Positions 16,000 through 24,012 are shown, numbered from the stretch's first letter. The stretch: DNA of 64,000 nucleotides from Hamadaea flava (GCF_024172085.1 NZ_JAMZDZ010000001.1:7440001-7504000), one strand, 5' to 3'. Notes: generated from the letters alone by a model not told the origin. A program made the numbers and translations.

Positions 16000-16667
16000 T
16001 GAGGAGACTTGGTGCCGTCACGGATGGACGCAATCCGAGACTGCGCAGGGCCATGCGCGCAGCCGGGCTAGACCACGTCCAGCTTGCGCTGGAGGTCGGC
16101 TGCAATCCCAAGACCGCACAGCGCTGGTACTACGAAGGCCGCGTCCCGCACCGTACGCGAGCGGAGTCGGTTGCGAACGTCCTCGACGTGCCGGTGGAGT
16201 GGCTGTTTCCTTCCCTGGGGAGCGGCGCGGCGGACGCCCGAACGGCTGGCGACCGCTACGAGCTGTACAACCACCTCGGTGAGGTGCCCGACCATCTCCT
16301 CAACGGACTGATCATGTCGGCTCAGCGCGAGATCGACGTCGTAAGCGCCAACAACGCATTCCTCGAGCTGTTCGCTTCTCCCGCACTCGACTGCTCCGGA
16401 TGGCTGCGTGCCCGTGTGCTTGTGTCGCCGGACTGCGGCTGGCGCCCGAGTGTCCCGGACGCGGACGATCAGGTAGAGCTGCGTACCGCCGAGAAGCTGA
16501 CGTTCGGATCGATGCTGCGGGCTGATGACGCCATGCTGATCATCGCCAGCCTTCTCGGCGAGGAGGAACCCCAGTCGCCCGCTCTCATGATCTTTCGGGC
16601 CGGCAAACCGGGCATCTTCGACTCATGCGCCCTTCGGTTCGAGCGGCTTTGGAGGTCGGCTGGGTAG
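15999..16667 (+). CDS. XRE-type HTH protein with C-terminal effector domain
   Basis: 222 residues from ATG 15999 (TGATG junction; GAAGGAG upstream). Residues about 10-65 are an HTH (LRRAMRAAGLDHVQLALEVG, then KTAQRWYYEGRVP) with the ESVANVLDVPVEWLF ending common in XRE proteins. The C-terminal 150 residues contain alternating strands and helices (REIDVVSANNAFLELF, MLIIASLLGEE) of a type often found with such HTH domains in actinomycetes. No catalytic motif is evident. It is likely a regulator of the element's operon immediately downstream. Confidence 0.7.
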   Translation: MRRLGAVTDGRNPRLRRAMRAAGLDHVQLALEVGCNPKTAQRWYYEGRVPHRTRAESVANVLDVPVEWLFPSLGSGAADARTAGDRYELYNHLGEVPDHLLNGLIMSAQREIDVVSANNAFLELFASPALDCSGWLRARVLVSPDCGWRPSVPDADDQVELRTAEKLTFGSMLRADDAMLIIASLLGEEEPQSPALMIFRAGKPGIFDSCALRFERLWRSAG

Positions 16668-16736
16668 CCGCTCCCGCTCCTTCTTCAGTCCGGCACCACA
16701 GCGCGATCGGGGTCGGCCGCCGAAGTCGGGATCTTA

Positions 16737-16776
16737 CGAGTGCCGCTGACAGAACTCCCTCTGTCAGCGGCACTCG
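16737..16776. terminator. strong hairpin, 16-bp perfect stem
   Basis: CGAGTGCCGCTGACAG (16737-16752) is repeated inverted at 16761-16776 with an 8-nt loop. It lies 70 bp after the HTH stop. No T-run follows, so it is either an actinomycete-type terminator without a U tract or a protein-binding/origin structure. The stem contains two of four GCTGACAG octamers. Confidence 0.6.
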
Positions 16777-16849
16777 CATCGCTGTGACCAGCACTGTCAG
16801 CAAGGTGACGCAGATCACGCACCCTGCGACCGTTCGATTCGGCTGACAG
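16745..16849. repeat. four octamers GCTGACAG/CTGTCAGC
   Basis: GCTGACAG at 16745-16752 and 16842-16849; CTGTCAGC at 16761-16768 and 16794-16801. A further GCTGACAG occurs near 17757 inside the downstream gene. The clustering before the transfer/replication-type operon suggests binding sites for one of the two HTH proteins, or iterons. Confidence 0.5.
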
Positions 16850-16928
16850 AAAGCCCTTTAGGGAGTGAGGGACGCTCACCAAGGACCGCTGCCGACGGCG
16901 GTCCTTCTCGCCAATGAGAGGAGGTTCC

Positions 16929-16988
16929 GTGTCCAACTCAAACGACAACACGGCGGACTCCCCGCCGACCTTGGAGGGTTATGACTGA
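16929..16988 (+). CDS. 19-residue leader peptide
   Basis: GTG 16929 follows a very strong GAGAGGAGG. It reads VSNSNDNTADSPPTLEGYD and stops at TGA 16986-16988, inside the start of the DUF2637-like gene (ATG 16981). The overlap means ribosomes finishing the leader can restart on the membrane-protein gene, and its GGAGG (16974-16978) lies inside the leader. The composition (Ser, Asn, Asp, Pro) shows no run of one amino acid, so attenuation by starvation is not obvious. Confidence 0.5.
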   Translation: MSNSNDNTADSPPTLEGYD

Positions 16989-17854
16989 CACACACCAACC
17001 CCGGACCACAACCAAAACCGAGTATCGGGCTCACCCACGGCGGCCCGTTGCAGTCGCGCCGAACCTGTCACGGGCCGAGGGCGCGGCTCAGACGGTGATG
17101 ATGTTAGCCATCGCCGTTGCGGCGGGGGCGGCATCGTTCCGGCACGTTCATGACGTAGCGGCAGCGCATGGCCAGCCCGGCTGGCTCGCCTGGACCGATG
17201 CGGTGACGCTCGAACTGGCCTCGATCGCCGCCGGCCTCGACCTGCGCCGACGCAAGCGGGTGGGCAAGAGCGTCGGATTCCCCGCCACGGCCCTCACGGT
17301 GGCGGTGGCTCTCTCACTGTCAGCGCAGGTCGTCGAGGCCGAGCAGTCGATGATCGGCTGGCTGTCCGCGGCGCTTCCAGCACTCGGTTTTCTGTCGATG
17401 GTCAAGATGGCCCTCGGCCGGGCTGACCCTGGGCCTGATCCGAAGTTGGGCCGACCGGGTCGTGGTCCAGGACTCCTTGGCGCCGATGCCGACCATGTCC
17501 GGCTCACAACGGACCGTCCTGGACCGGTCCACGCTGACCGCGGACGTGGGTTCGTTGGTCCCGGCGGCACGCTCTGCCGCAGAGGTTCTTTCCGTACGAG
17601 GCGTCGTGCTCAACCGCGCGAACCTCGCCGCCCAACTACGAGAGGAGGGGCACCCGCTTTCTACCGCCTCCGCGACGGCCCTCCTGCGAATTCTCCGTTC
17701 GGAGCGAGCCGACGCAACGAAACCGCCTGGTGGCACCGACCGAGCCGGGCAATCCGCTGACAGGACCATTGCGAGCGCAGCGCCTCACCCCGCCGAGGAG
17801 GGCCACTCCTCGGGCGAAATCGAAAACCCAACCAGCAAAGGAATCGCGCCATGA
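16981..17854 (+). CDS. DUF2637-like membrane protein with an apparent frameshift
   Basis: From ATG 16981 the first 147 residues give an N-terminal soluble tail and three or four hydrophobic helices up to FLSMVKMALGR, as in DUF2637 proteins of actinomycete mobile elements. After about 17400-17425 that frame becomes low-complexity Gly/Arg/Pro sequence and runs to 17760. The +1 frame instead gives a sensible C-terminal domain (LVPAARSAAEVL, LAAQLREEGHPLSTASATALLRILRSE), an HTH-like segment usual for this family, ending at TGA 17852-17854. That stop overlaps the next ATG by ATGA, supporting it as the natural end. So the gene carries an indel, a sequencing error or an unrecognised recoding site. 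No classical slippery heptamer is visible. Confidence 0.6.
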
Positions 17855-18120
17855 TGATCTTTATTCGACCTGCTGTCAGCCAAGGGCGCTGGAGCCCGGA
17901 GTTGACCGCGGTGAACTCCGGTCCGTCCGCTTCCAGTGCCCGTCAGCGGCTCAGCGTGGACCGCCATTTGGTCCTCCGTCTTGAGGCCGACCCCCGGACG
18001 GACACCACCGATCGCCCAACACTGCACGACAACCTAATCGGCTATCGACCATTGACGACCCAGACGAACCTGCTTCTGGGGGTTCCCCCGGGGGGTGCAT
18101 ATGTCTATTCGAACGAGTAG
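17851..18120 (+). CDS. hypothetical protein, 89 aa
   Basis: ATG 17851 overlaps the preceding stop (ATGA) and has AAAGGA upstream. The product is hydrophilic, with no membrane segment, and no motif I recognise. Its last 20 bases overlap the replication-relaxation gene. Position in a fully coupled operon argues that it is translated. Confidence 0.5.
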   Translation: MMIFIRPAVSQGRWSPELTAVNSGPSASSARQRLSVDRHLVLRLEADPRTDTTDRPTLHDNLIGYRPLTTQTNLLLGVPPGGAYVYSNE

Positions 18121-19045
18121 CAGCAGGCTCCAGATTCCGCCCTTGCTGCGGCTGCAGAACTCCATCACCGCACGTGACGACCGACTGCTCGGCTGGCTTT
18201 ACGACCACGGCGTCCTCACGACCGAACAGATCGCCAAGGCCCTATTCCCGTCGCTCGACTTCGCCCAACGTCGCCTCCTGAGGCTCGCGGGACTCGGGCT
18301 CATCACGAGATTCCGGCCGAACCGACTGGACGGCGGCTCCTACTCGTACCACTATGTCCTGGCTCAACTCGGCTACGAGCACGTCATGGGACAGCGTGGA
18401 CTGGGCTTTCCTCGACGAGACCAGGCCAAGCGCCGCCTCCAGTCGCTGATCTCCCGAGCGGATCTACCGCATCTGCTCGGCGGCAACAATGTGTTCATCG
18501 AACTCGCCCGCCACGAACGCACACACCCCGGTGCGAAGCTCGCCGATTGGCTTCCGGCATCGCACTTCCACAACACCGGATCGTTCTATCGGCCGGGCTC
18601 GCAACTAAGAATCATGACCCAGGAGACCAAGGTGCCGAGGCCGGATGGTGCGGCCGTGTGGGCGGACGACGGAAAGGCAGTGCCCTTCTTCCTGGAGTTC
18701 GACACCGGGACCGAACGTCTGGACGTCCTGGAAGAGAAGGTCGACAAGTACTGGCAGCTTGCTCAGTACGCCGAAGTGTGGGCCTGGCCCATGGTCATGG
18801 TGCTGCCTTCCATAGCCCGAGAACGGCACTTCCATGAGCGTCTCCCCGGCGATCCAGAGGTCGTCGTAGCGACTACCGCTCTGGAATATCTCCAAGTCCT
18901 CGGGAAGTCGCCCGCCGACGATGTCTGGCGACTGCTAGGGAGCGGACCTGAGCGAGTACGCCTCGTCGAGCTGCCCTATATCGACGCCGAGCACGACCGA
19001 CGCTGGAGCGACCTCTCACGGCTGGGCCTGGAGGCTCATGGCTGA
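18101..19045 (+). CDS. replication-relaxation family protein
   Basis: 314 residues from ATG 18101, 5 nt after GGGGGG; GTG 18095 is an in-frame alternative. Residues about 20-75 are a winged helix (LLGWLYDHGVLTTEQIAKAL, then AQRRLLRLAGLGLITRF). A nuclease-like alpha/beta domain follows with RPDGAAVW and FFLEFDTGTE near residues 180-205, the signature of the PF13814 replication-relaxation family (the D...E arrangement resembles PD-(D/E)XK folds). Members occur on actinomycete plasmids and integrative elements. It probably takes part in element DNA processing or replication. It overlaps the next gene by 8 bp. Confidence 0.8.
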   Translation: MSIRTSSSRLQIPPLLRLQNSITARDDRLLGWLYDHGVLTTEQIAKALFPSLDFAQRRLLRLAGLGLITRFRPNRLDGGSYSYHYVLAQLGYEHVMGQRGLGFPRRDQAKRRLQSLISRADLPHLLGGNNVFIELARHERTHPGAKLADWLPASHFHNTGSFYRPGSQLRIMTQETKVPRPDGAAVWADDGKAVPFFLEFDTGTERLDVLEEKVDKYWQLAQYAEVWAWPMVMVLPSIARERHFHERLPGDPEVVVATTALEYLQVLGKSPADDVWRLLGSGPERVRLVELPYIDAEHDRRWSDLSRLGLEAHG

Positions 19046-19283
19046 ACCCGAAACCGCCGGCCCGAGCAAGCGCATCCCACGCCAGCGTGGGCCGACTAGC
19101 TACGTGCGGGCCAAACCCGCGCAGACCAAGGAGGACACCCGTAAGAAGGCGAAGACCACGACCGACGCGGCGATCGAAGCAGCCGCCGAACGTTTGGCTG
19201 CCGAGGCACCGCCGCTGAGCGCGGAGCAGCGCGCTCGACTCGCCGAGCTCTTCGCCGTCGTCGTCAACCGTTACAGCGGCTGA
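19038..19283 (+). CDS. hypothetical basic/helical protein, 81 aa
   Basis: ATG 19038 overlaps the replication-relaxation stop. The first 45 residues are basic and Pro/Thr/Lys-rich; residues 46-80 form one amphipathic helix rich in Ala and Glu, ending in RLAELFAVVVNRYSG. Small proteins like this often follow replication-relaxation genes in related elements. Function is unknown. Confidence 0.55.
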   Translation: MAEPETAGPSKRIPRQRGPTSYVRAKPAQTKEDTRKKAKTTTDAAIEAAAERLAAEAPPLSAEQRARLAELFAVVVNRYSG

Positions 19284-19338
19284 CATGCCATCGGGTCGCG
19301 GCCGCTAGTCCACCCCAACGGGCTACGGCCGTGGCCCT

Positions 19339-20883
19339 TCACCGCATGCGAGGGGTCTGCTCACCGCTGCGGTGCTTCTTGAATTTGATCTCCACCGCCG
19401 CCGGGTCGAAGCCAGGCCCGCGCTTGGTCACCGGCAAGATCCGGACGGTGACCAGGGTGTCTAGGACGAGCCGCTGATGCGACAGCGGCAACCGCTCCCA
19501 AGCGGCCTCGATGTCCTCCACGCCTATCAACGGCTTGAGCGGCGAATCGACCGTTGCCGCATTCAATTCTGAGTCGATCTCGTCGAGGCGTTTTGTTCCG
19601 ACCTCCGTCGCGGCGTACAGCTGCTCTCGGGTGACGCGTCCGAGGACTTGATCAGCCGCCATCGCCTTGAGGTTCGTTCGGATCGCCGTGGCTTCCGAAC
19701 GGAGGGCTGGAATGTCCACGTCGGGACGGGTCGGCTGGAGCAAGTCGACGGCGTCCTTTCGTTGGAGGCGTTTAAGGATCGTCGAGACGACCAGCTTGTC
19801 GACGTTAGTGCGGTCGCGTACGAGGTGGGTGCTGTCCTTGCAGCGATATCGGGGTCGGCTTCCTCCTCGGCTGACCTCGACTCCGACGGGGTTGGTGAAC
19901 TTGGCGTCGGTGCATATGCCGCACTTGTAGAGCGAGCTTCCGAGGTACTTCGGCGGAGATCCGGGATTCGTGCGCCGATTGGGATCTTGCAGGATTCGCT
20001 GGACGGCTCGGAAGGTCTCCAACGGCACGATCGGGTCCCACGGTGCTTGCCCGATCTCCTTGCCTTTGAAGATCATGATCCCGGCGTTGCGAGGCCGCAG
20101 CAGGATCTGGCGAAGAGTGGCCGAGCTCCAAGGCGCGCCGGTGACCGTCGGGATCTTCCGAAGGCGAAGATCCAGCGCGATCGAACGTAGTGACGCGGTC
20201 CTCTCGTCGTTGTCGTCCGCGTCGGCGGCTTGGACCACCCGTATCGAGCAGTCGAGGAGTACCGCGGCTTCGTCGGGGCGTACGGTGACGCCGTCCTCCT
20301 CGAACCCGTAAGGGCGCTTGCCGCCGCCGTATTCGCCCGCACGCGCCTGACGTTCCCGCGCGGCCGACACTCGGCGGCTCGTGTCCCGGGAAGCTTTGTT
20401 CGCCATCGCGACCATGACGCGGGCCATGGTGATGTCGGCGTCATTGTTCAGCCGTAGAGACCCGGTGACCGACTCGACCGGCACGTTGTACTCAGCAGCC
20501 ACATCGATGAGATCTTCAAGGTCGCGCGGATCGCGGAAGGCCCGGTCAAGATCCAACGGGATGAAGCCGTCGTGCTCGCCACGCGCCAGCAGATCGAGAC
20601 TCAGGCGCAGACCCGGCCGGTAGGTGCGCCACTCATGACGGCCGTCGGGGAGCTTGACCTTGCGTCGCTTGAACGCTGACACGCCTTTGACCGAACCGTC
20701 CGCGCGGCGTACAAGGTCGTTCTCGACGATCACCCGCGTGATCCGCCAGCCGATTGCCTTGGCGTAATCTCGGATACGCTGCTCCTGATCGATGTTGCCT
20801 TTGGCCCGGCCATCCTCGTCGAGATCGATGAGCCGAAGGTCGGACAGTCGCGCGAATCCGAGAGCGTTTCTGGGTTTTCCCAT
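19339..20883 (-). CDS. large serine recombinase (site-specific integrase)
   Basis: 514 residues from ATG 20883. The N-terminal resolvase domain has the catalytic Ser in FARLSD (Ser14), with the DLDRAFRD and MARVMVAMANKASRDTSRRV segments of the domain around residues 100-170. The recombinase domain follows (GKRPYGFE, WSSATLRQILLRPRNAG). A zinc-ribbon region (KCGIC, later YRCKD) and a coiled coil (RSEATAIRTNLKAMAADQ) come next, as in phiC31-type integrases. It would insert and, with a directionality factor, excise the element. It lies at the right end, 28 bp from the DUF456 fragment, as expected when attP sits beside the integrase gene. Confidence 0.9.
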   Translation of the reverse strand: MGKPRNALGFARLSDLRLIDLDEDGRAKGNIDQEQRIRDYAKAIGWRITRVIVENDLVRRADGSVKGVSAFKRRKVKLPDGRHEWRTYRPGLRLSLDLLARGEHDGFIPLDLDRAFRDPRDLEDLIDVAAEYNVPVESVTGSLRLNNDADITMARVMVAMANKASRDTSRRVSAARERQARAGEYGGGKRPYGFEEDGVTVRPDEAAVLLDCSIRVVQAADADDNDERTASLRSIALDLRLRKIPTVTGAPWSSATLRQILLRPRNAGIMIFKGKEIGQAPWDPIVPLETFRAVQRILQDPNRRTNPGSPPKYLGSSLYKCGICTDAKFTNPVGVEVSRGGSRPRYRCKDSTHLVRDRTNVDKLVVSTILKRLQRKDAVDLLQPTRPDVDIPALRSEATAIRTNLKAMAADQVLGRVTREQLYAATEVGTKRLDEIDSELNAATVDSPLKPLIGVEDIEAAWERLPLSHQRLVLDTLVTVRILPVTKRGPGFDPAAVEIKFKKHRSGEQTPRMR

Positions 20884-20910
20884 GTAGACGATGGTGCCAC
20901 CGGGTATGTG

Positions 20911-21009
20911 TCACATCCCAGTGTTCGGCACGACCACGCCGACGGTCCCGACCAGGATCGCCAGCGCGCAGACGACGACGAGGGTGCTCTGCGTGTCGGT
21001 GAGGTCCAC
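20911..21009 (-). pseudogene. truncated DUF456 gene: host 5' end at the right attachment junction
   Basis: From GTG 21009 the translation VDLTDTQSTLVVVCALAILV continues GTVGVVVP and then diverges (NTGM, stop at 20911). The first 28 residues differ from the intact protein at 12542-13042 at only three positions, though many codons differ synonymously. This is best read as the original host start of the DUF456 gene, cut off by integration; the crossover lies near 20930. The upstream bases also resemble those before the intact copy. Confidence 0.75.
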
Positions 21010-21061
21010 GCCGTCCAGGTTCTCACGCGGACGCCAGCTCGGCATCCGCGTGAGGTCATGG

Positions 21062-21691
21062 TCAGCGCGGCAGTCGCTCCGGGATCGCCATGCAGGACGG
21101 CAAGGTTCGCACCACCGCGGGCACGACGATGGTGGTACGCCCGTCGCGGTCGGTGCGGGTGGCGTACCCGAAGGAGAGGGTGTCCACCGCCGGGATCTTC
21201 TCCGGGCGGACGGTGATGATGACGTCGCCGTCGGCCACTCGGTAGGCGACCGGGGCGCGCTCCAGATCCTCCGGCGTGGCGGTCGTGAGGAACGGGAACG
21301 CCGGATCCATGTCGAGCGCTTCTGTGCAGCGGTCGGCCGCGACCATCCGCATCACCACCGTGCGCGCACCGGCCCGAGCCAGTTCTTTGTTGAGCTTGGC
21401 GGTGTCCTTCAAGCGTTCGGCGCGGAACGAGAAGTGCACCGAGCCGTCGGGTCGTTTGTCCACCGTGTACGCCGCCGCCGGGGTGGCGACGAAGAACCCG
21501 GCGACGGCCGCGGCGACTGCCGTACCGGTGACGGCGGCCATGAGGCGACGGCGGTTCCGCTTCGGCAGCGGTTCGGCTGGTGTGTCGAGGACCCGTTCGA
21601 GCAGGGCGAGCGCCTGCGAGCCGCGCGGGTCGGGGTCGGTGTGCGTACGGGCGGGATCGGCGGCACGCAGCCGGTCCAGGGGATCGGTCAT
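21062..21691 (-). CDS. membrane-anchored protein paired with the sigma factor
   Basis: 209 residues from ATG 21691, overlapping the sigma-factor stop by ATGA. Residues 1-50 are cytoplasmic and hydrophilic. A single hydrophobic helix (AAVTGTAVAAAVAGFFVATP) follows at about 51-72, then an exported domain of about 135 residues with no recognised fold. Position and topology match an anti-sigma factor or sigma-linked signalling partner. However, I see no zinc-binding HxxxCxxC motif, so the assignment rests on context. Confidence 0.6.
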   Translation of the reverse strand: MTDPLDRLRAADPARTHTDPDPRGSQALALLERVLDTPAEPLPKRNRRRLMAAVTGTAVAAAVAGFFVATPAAAYTVDKRPDGSVHFSFRAERLKDTAKLNKELARAGARTVVMRMVAADRCTEALDMDPAFPFLTTATPEDLERAPVAYRVADGDVIITVRPEKIPAVDTLSFGYATRTDRDGRTTIVVPAVVRTLPSCMAIPERLPR

Positions 21692-22257
21692 GAGGTGGTG
21701 CTCCTTCCGGGAACGATGGTCGGCTGGGTGCGCCGGATCGGCGAAGCGTCCTGTTCCTCGCTGGCGAGCAGCCGCTGAGCGAACCGTTTCCGGGCTCGAT
21801 GCAGCCGCACCTTCAGCGCGGTACGCGTACAGCGCAGGACGAGCGCCGCCTCGGTCACGTCCAGCCCGTCCCACTCGACTAGCCGCAGGACTTCCTGGTC
21901 GGCGGGGGACAGCTCGGCGAGGACGGCGCGTACGCGCAGCTGCTCGTCGACCTGTCCAGAAGGGTCCGCCACCTCGGCGTCGCCACCGGCAGCCGCCTTG
22001 GCGGCCAGCCTTTCCCGGCGCGTACGCCCCCGCAGTTCGTTGGCGATGACCTGCCTCGCCGTCGAGTAGAGCCAGGCTCGGGTGTGCTCGGGCGGCAGTT
22101 CGGCGAACCGGCGCCAGGCGATCAGGAACGTGTGGGCGACGATGTCGCCCGCCGCGTCGGCGCCTACCCGACGGGTCGCGAAACGCGTCAACTCCGCGTA
22201 GTGGGCGTCGAATAGTCCTTCGAAGCGCCTTCGAGCGGCCGCGTCATTGAGTTCCAT
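21688..22257 (-). CDS. ECF-type RNA polymerase sigma factor
   Basis: 189 residues. Region 2 is seen in FEGLFDAHYAELTRFATRRVG, DIVAHTFLIAWRRF and AWLYSTARQVIANELR. Region 4 has LSPADQEVLRLVEWDGLDV and LRCTRTALKVRLHRARKRF. The Ala-rich linker and lack of region 3 define an ECF (sigma-70 group 4) factor. It would direct polymerase to a stress or envelope regulon together with its coupled membrane partner. Its first 70 bp overlap the end of the AraC-type gene on the same strand, an unusually long overlap. Confidence 0.88.
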   Translation of the reverse strand: MELNDAAARRRFEGLFDAHYAELTRFATRRVGADAAGDIVAHTFLIAWRRFAELPPEHTRAWLYSTARQVIANELRGRTRRERLAAKAAAGGDAEVADPSGQVDEQLRVRAVLAELSPADQEVLRLVEWDGLDVTEAALVLRCTRTALKVRLHRARKRFAQRLLASEEQDASPIRRTQPTIVPGRSTTS

Positions 22258-23066
22258 ACCTGGAGATGTCCGCCTGAGGCGCTGTGGTTACCGGGTGGGC
22301 GAGCATATCGGCCGGGGGAGACCCCCACATGCCGGACGAAGTGCCGGTTCAGGTGCGCCTGGTCGAAGAAGCCGGCCTCGATCGCCACCTCCGCCGGGCG
22401 GCGGCCGTCCAGCAGCAGCGTCCGGGCCAGCGCGATCCGCCGCCCCATCAGGTACGCGTGCGGCGGCAGGCCGAACGCGCGGGTGAAACTGCGTACCAAA
22501 TGGGTGGGATGTGCGAAAAGCGACTCCGACGCCTCCTGGAGTGTCACCCCGGCCTTGACCCGGTCGTCGAGCAGATCCCGCAGGTCGGCCGCGAGCCGGG
22601 GCGGTGCGGAGCCGACCCGGGGCGGTGCGCCCAGGTGGGTGAGCAGGCGTTCGGCGACGAACGCGAGCCGGCTCTCGGCCTCCAGCGGGTCCGGCCCGGA
22701 CACCGCGTGGTGCAACTGATCCAGCCGTGCACGCAGCAGCGGATCGCGGAACTCCGGCTGCCCGACGGCCGCACCGATCAACGCGTCGCCGAGCACCGCG
22801 CGATCGAGGTAGAGCACCCGCTTGCGGAACCCGCCCTCGGTCGCGGACTGCCCGTCGTGCGGCACGTCCGGCGGCAGCAGCGTCACCGTCGCACCGACCG
22901 CGCCATGCTCGCTGCGATCCAGGTCGTAGCGGATCGCGCCGTCGTCGACGATCAGCAGCGTCCAGGTCTCATGGGTGTGCATCGGGTACGCGTGCCGGTC
23001 GAACCGGGCATGGAACACCTCCGCGATGCCCGGTACCGGTGGACGCCACGCCGACACCGCCTGCAT
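22188..23066 (-). CDS. AraC family transcriptional regulator
   Basis: 292 residues from ATG 23066, 6 nt after TACGTT (a leaderless -10, 23073-23078). The N-terminus is a cupin-like AraC ligand domain (FHARFDRHAYPMHTHETW, VTLLPPDVPHDGQ). The C-terminus has two HTHs (LQEASESLFAHPTHLVRSF and PAEVAIEAGFFDQAHLNRHF with GVSPGRY). Arrangement with the DUF2000 gene, 48 bp away and divergent, is a common AraC/target pairing, so it probably controls that gene. Its 3' end runs 70 bp into the sigma-factor gene. Confidence 0.85.
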   Translation of the reverse strand: MQAVSAWRPPVPGIAEVFHARFDRHAYPMHTHETWTLLIVDDGAIRYDLDRSEHGAVGATVTLLPPDVPHDGQSATEGGFRKRVLYLDRAVLGDALIGAAVGQPEFRDPLLRARLDQLHHAVSGPDPLEAESRLAFVAERLLTHLGAPPRVGSAPPRLAADLRDLLDDRVKAGVTLQEASESLFAHPTHLVRSFTRAFGLPPHAYLMGRRIALARTLLLDGRRPAEVAIEAGFFDQAHLNRHFVRHVGVSPGRYARPPGNHSASGGHLQVWNSMTRPLEGASKDYSTPTTRS

Positions 23067-23114
23067 GCCAAGAACGTACAAGACCCGGCGGGCGCGAACG
23101 GACAGCCTCGAGTC

Positions 23115-23525
23115 ATGAGGTTCGACACGAAGATCGCGGTCCTGCTGCGCGAGGACCTGGCCACCTGGCAACGGCTGAACGTGACGGCGTTCCTCGTCAG
23201 CGGGGTCGCCGCGCAGGAACCCGAGCTGATCGGCAAACCGTACGCCGACGCCGACGGGACGGCGTACCTGCCGATGTTCCGCCAGCCGGTGATGGTCTTC
23301 GCCGGCGACGCAGCACAGCTCACCCAGGCACACGGCCGGGCGCTGGAACGCGGGCTGACGATCGGGGTCTTCACCGAGGAACTGTTCAAGACCGGCAACG
23401 ACGACGACAACCGGGCAGCCGTCGCGGCCGTACCCCGAGACGGACTACGGCTGGTGGGCATCGCCATGCACGGTCCGCGCTCCGTTGTGGACAAGGTGCT
23501 GAAGGGGGCGGCGCTGCACCCATGA
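23115..23525 (+). CDS. DUF2000 family protein
   Basis: 136 residues from ATG 23115. It has the DUF2000 pattern: KIAVLLREDLATWQRLNVTAFL at the start, LPMFRQPVMVFAG in the middle and GLRLVGIAMHGPRSVVDKV near the end. The fold is related to peptidyl-tRNA hydrolase II, but the function is unknown. No ribosome binding site is obvious. It is divergent from the AraC gene. Confidence 0.8.
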   Translation: MRFDTKIAVLLREDLATWQRLNVTAFLVSGVAAQEPELIGKPYADADGTAYLPMFRQPVMVFAGDAAQLTQAHGRALERGLTIGVFTEELFKTGNDDDNRAAVAAVPRDGLRLVGIAMHGPRSVVDKVLKGAALHP

Positions 23526-23537
23526 CCTGCGGTCGGG

Positions 23538-23543
23538 TAGGTT
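23538..23543 (+). promoter_or_regulatory. -10 element of rnhA
   Basis: TAGGTT ends 6 nt before ATG 23550, so rnhA is predicted to be leaderless. Confidence 0.5.
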
Positions 23544-23549
23544 TCGCCC

Positions 23550-24011
23550 ATGGCCGAGGTGAATGCGCGCATCGTCGAGATCTACACCGACGGCGCCTGC
23601 AGCGGCAATCCCGGGCCGGGCGGCTGGGGAGCGATCCTGCGCTGGGGCGACCGCGAGAAGGAGATCTGGGGCGGCGACGGCGGCCAGACCACCAACAACC
23701 GGATGGAGCTGATGGCCGCCATCCAGGCGCTGGAACTGCTCTCCCGGCCGGTGACCGTACGCCTCCACACCGACAGCTCCTACCTGCGTAACGGCATCCT
23801 GTCCTGGCTGCCCAACTGGAAGCGCAACGGCTGGAAGACCTCGGACAAGAAGCCGGTCAAGAACGCCGACCTGTGGCAGCGCCTCGAAGCGGCGGTCAAG
23901 GCCCACCAGATCGAGTGGGTCTGGGTGAAGGGGCACGCGGGCGATCCGGGGAACGAACGCGCCGACGCCCTCGCGAATCGGGGCATGGCCGAATCCCGCG
24001 CCGCCCTCTGA
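23550..24011 (+). CDS. rnhA: ribonuclease HI
   Basis: 153 residues, the normal bacterial length. It cleaves the RNA strand of RNA-DNA hybrids in the cytoplasm. The opening [20 protein letters not shown] and the DEDD residues are visible: Asp14, Glu53 (NNRMELMAA), Asp75 (HTDSSYL) and the final Asp in ERADALAN near 134. The basic protrusion [12 protein letters not shown] is present, as in E. coli RNase HI. It is a single gene with its own leaderless promoter. Confidence 0.95.
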   Translation: MAEVNARIVEIYTDGACSGNPGPGGWGAILRWGDREKEIWGGDGGQTTNNRMELMAAIQALELLSRPVTVRLHTDSSYLRNGILSWLPNWKRNGWKTSDKKPVKNADLWQRLEAAVKAHQIEWVWVKGHAGDPGNERADALANRGMAESRAAL

Positions 24012-24012
24012 T

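Larger units (their letters stand above)
16668..16928. other. regulatory gap with hairpin and repeated octamers
   Basis: 261 bp between the HTH gene and the 19-codon leader. It holds a 16-bp-stem hairpin, four copies of the octamer GCTGACAG in either orientation, and the strong AGAGGAGG ribosome binding site of the leader peptide. No protein-coding frame is convincing. Confidence 0.55.

Noticed and set aside
17395-17430. Programmed -1 or +1 frameshift in the DUF2637-like gene.
   Set aside because: No slippery heptamer, stop-shift signal or stimulatory structure visible; kept only as one of three explanations.
22284-23114. In-frame plus-strand extension ahead of the DUF2000 gene.
   Set aside because: It runs antisense through the AraC gene; the DUF2000 family starts at the ATG at 23115.
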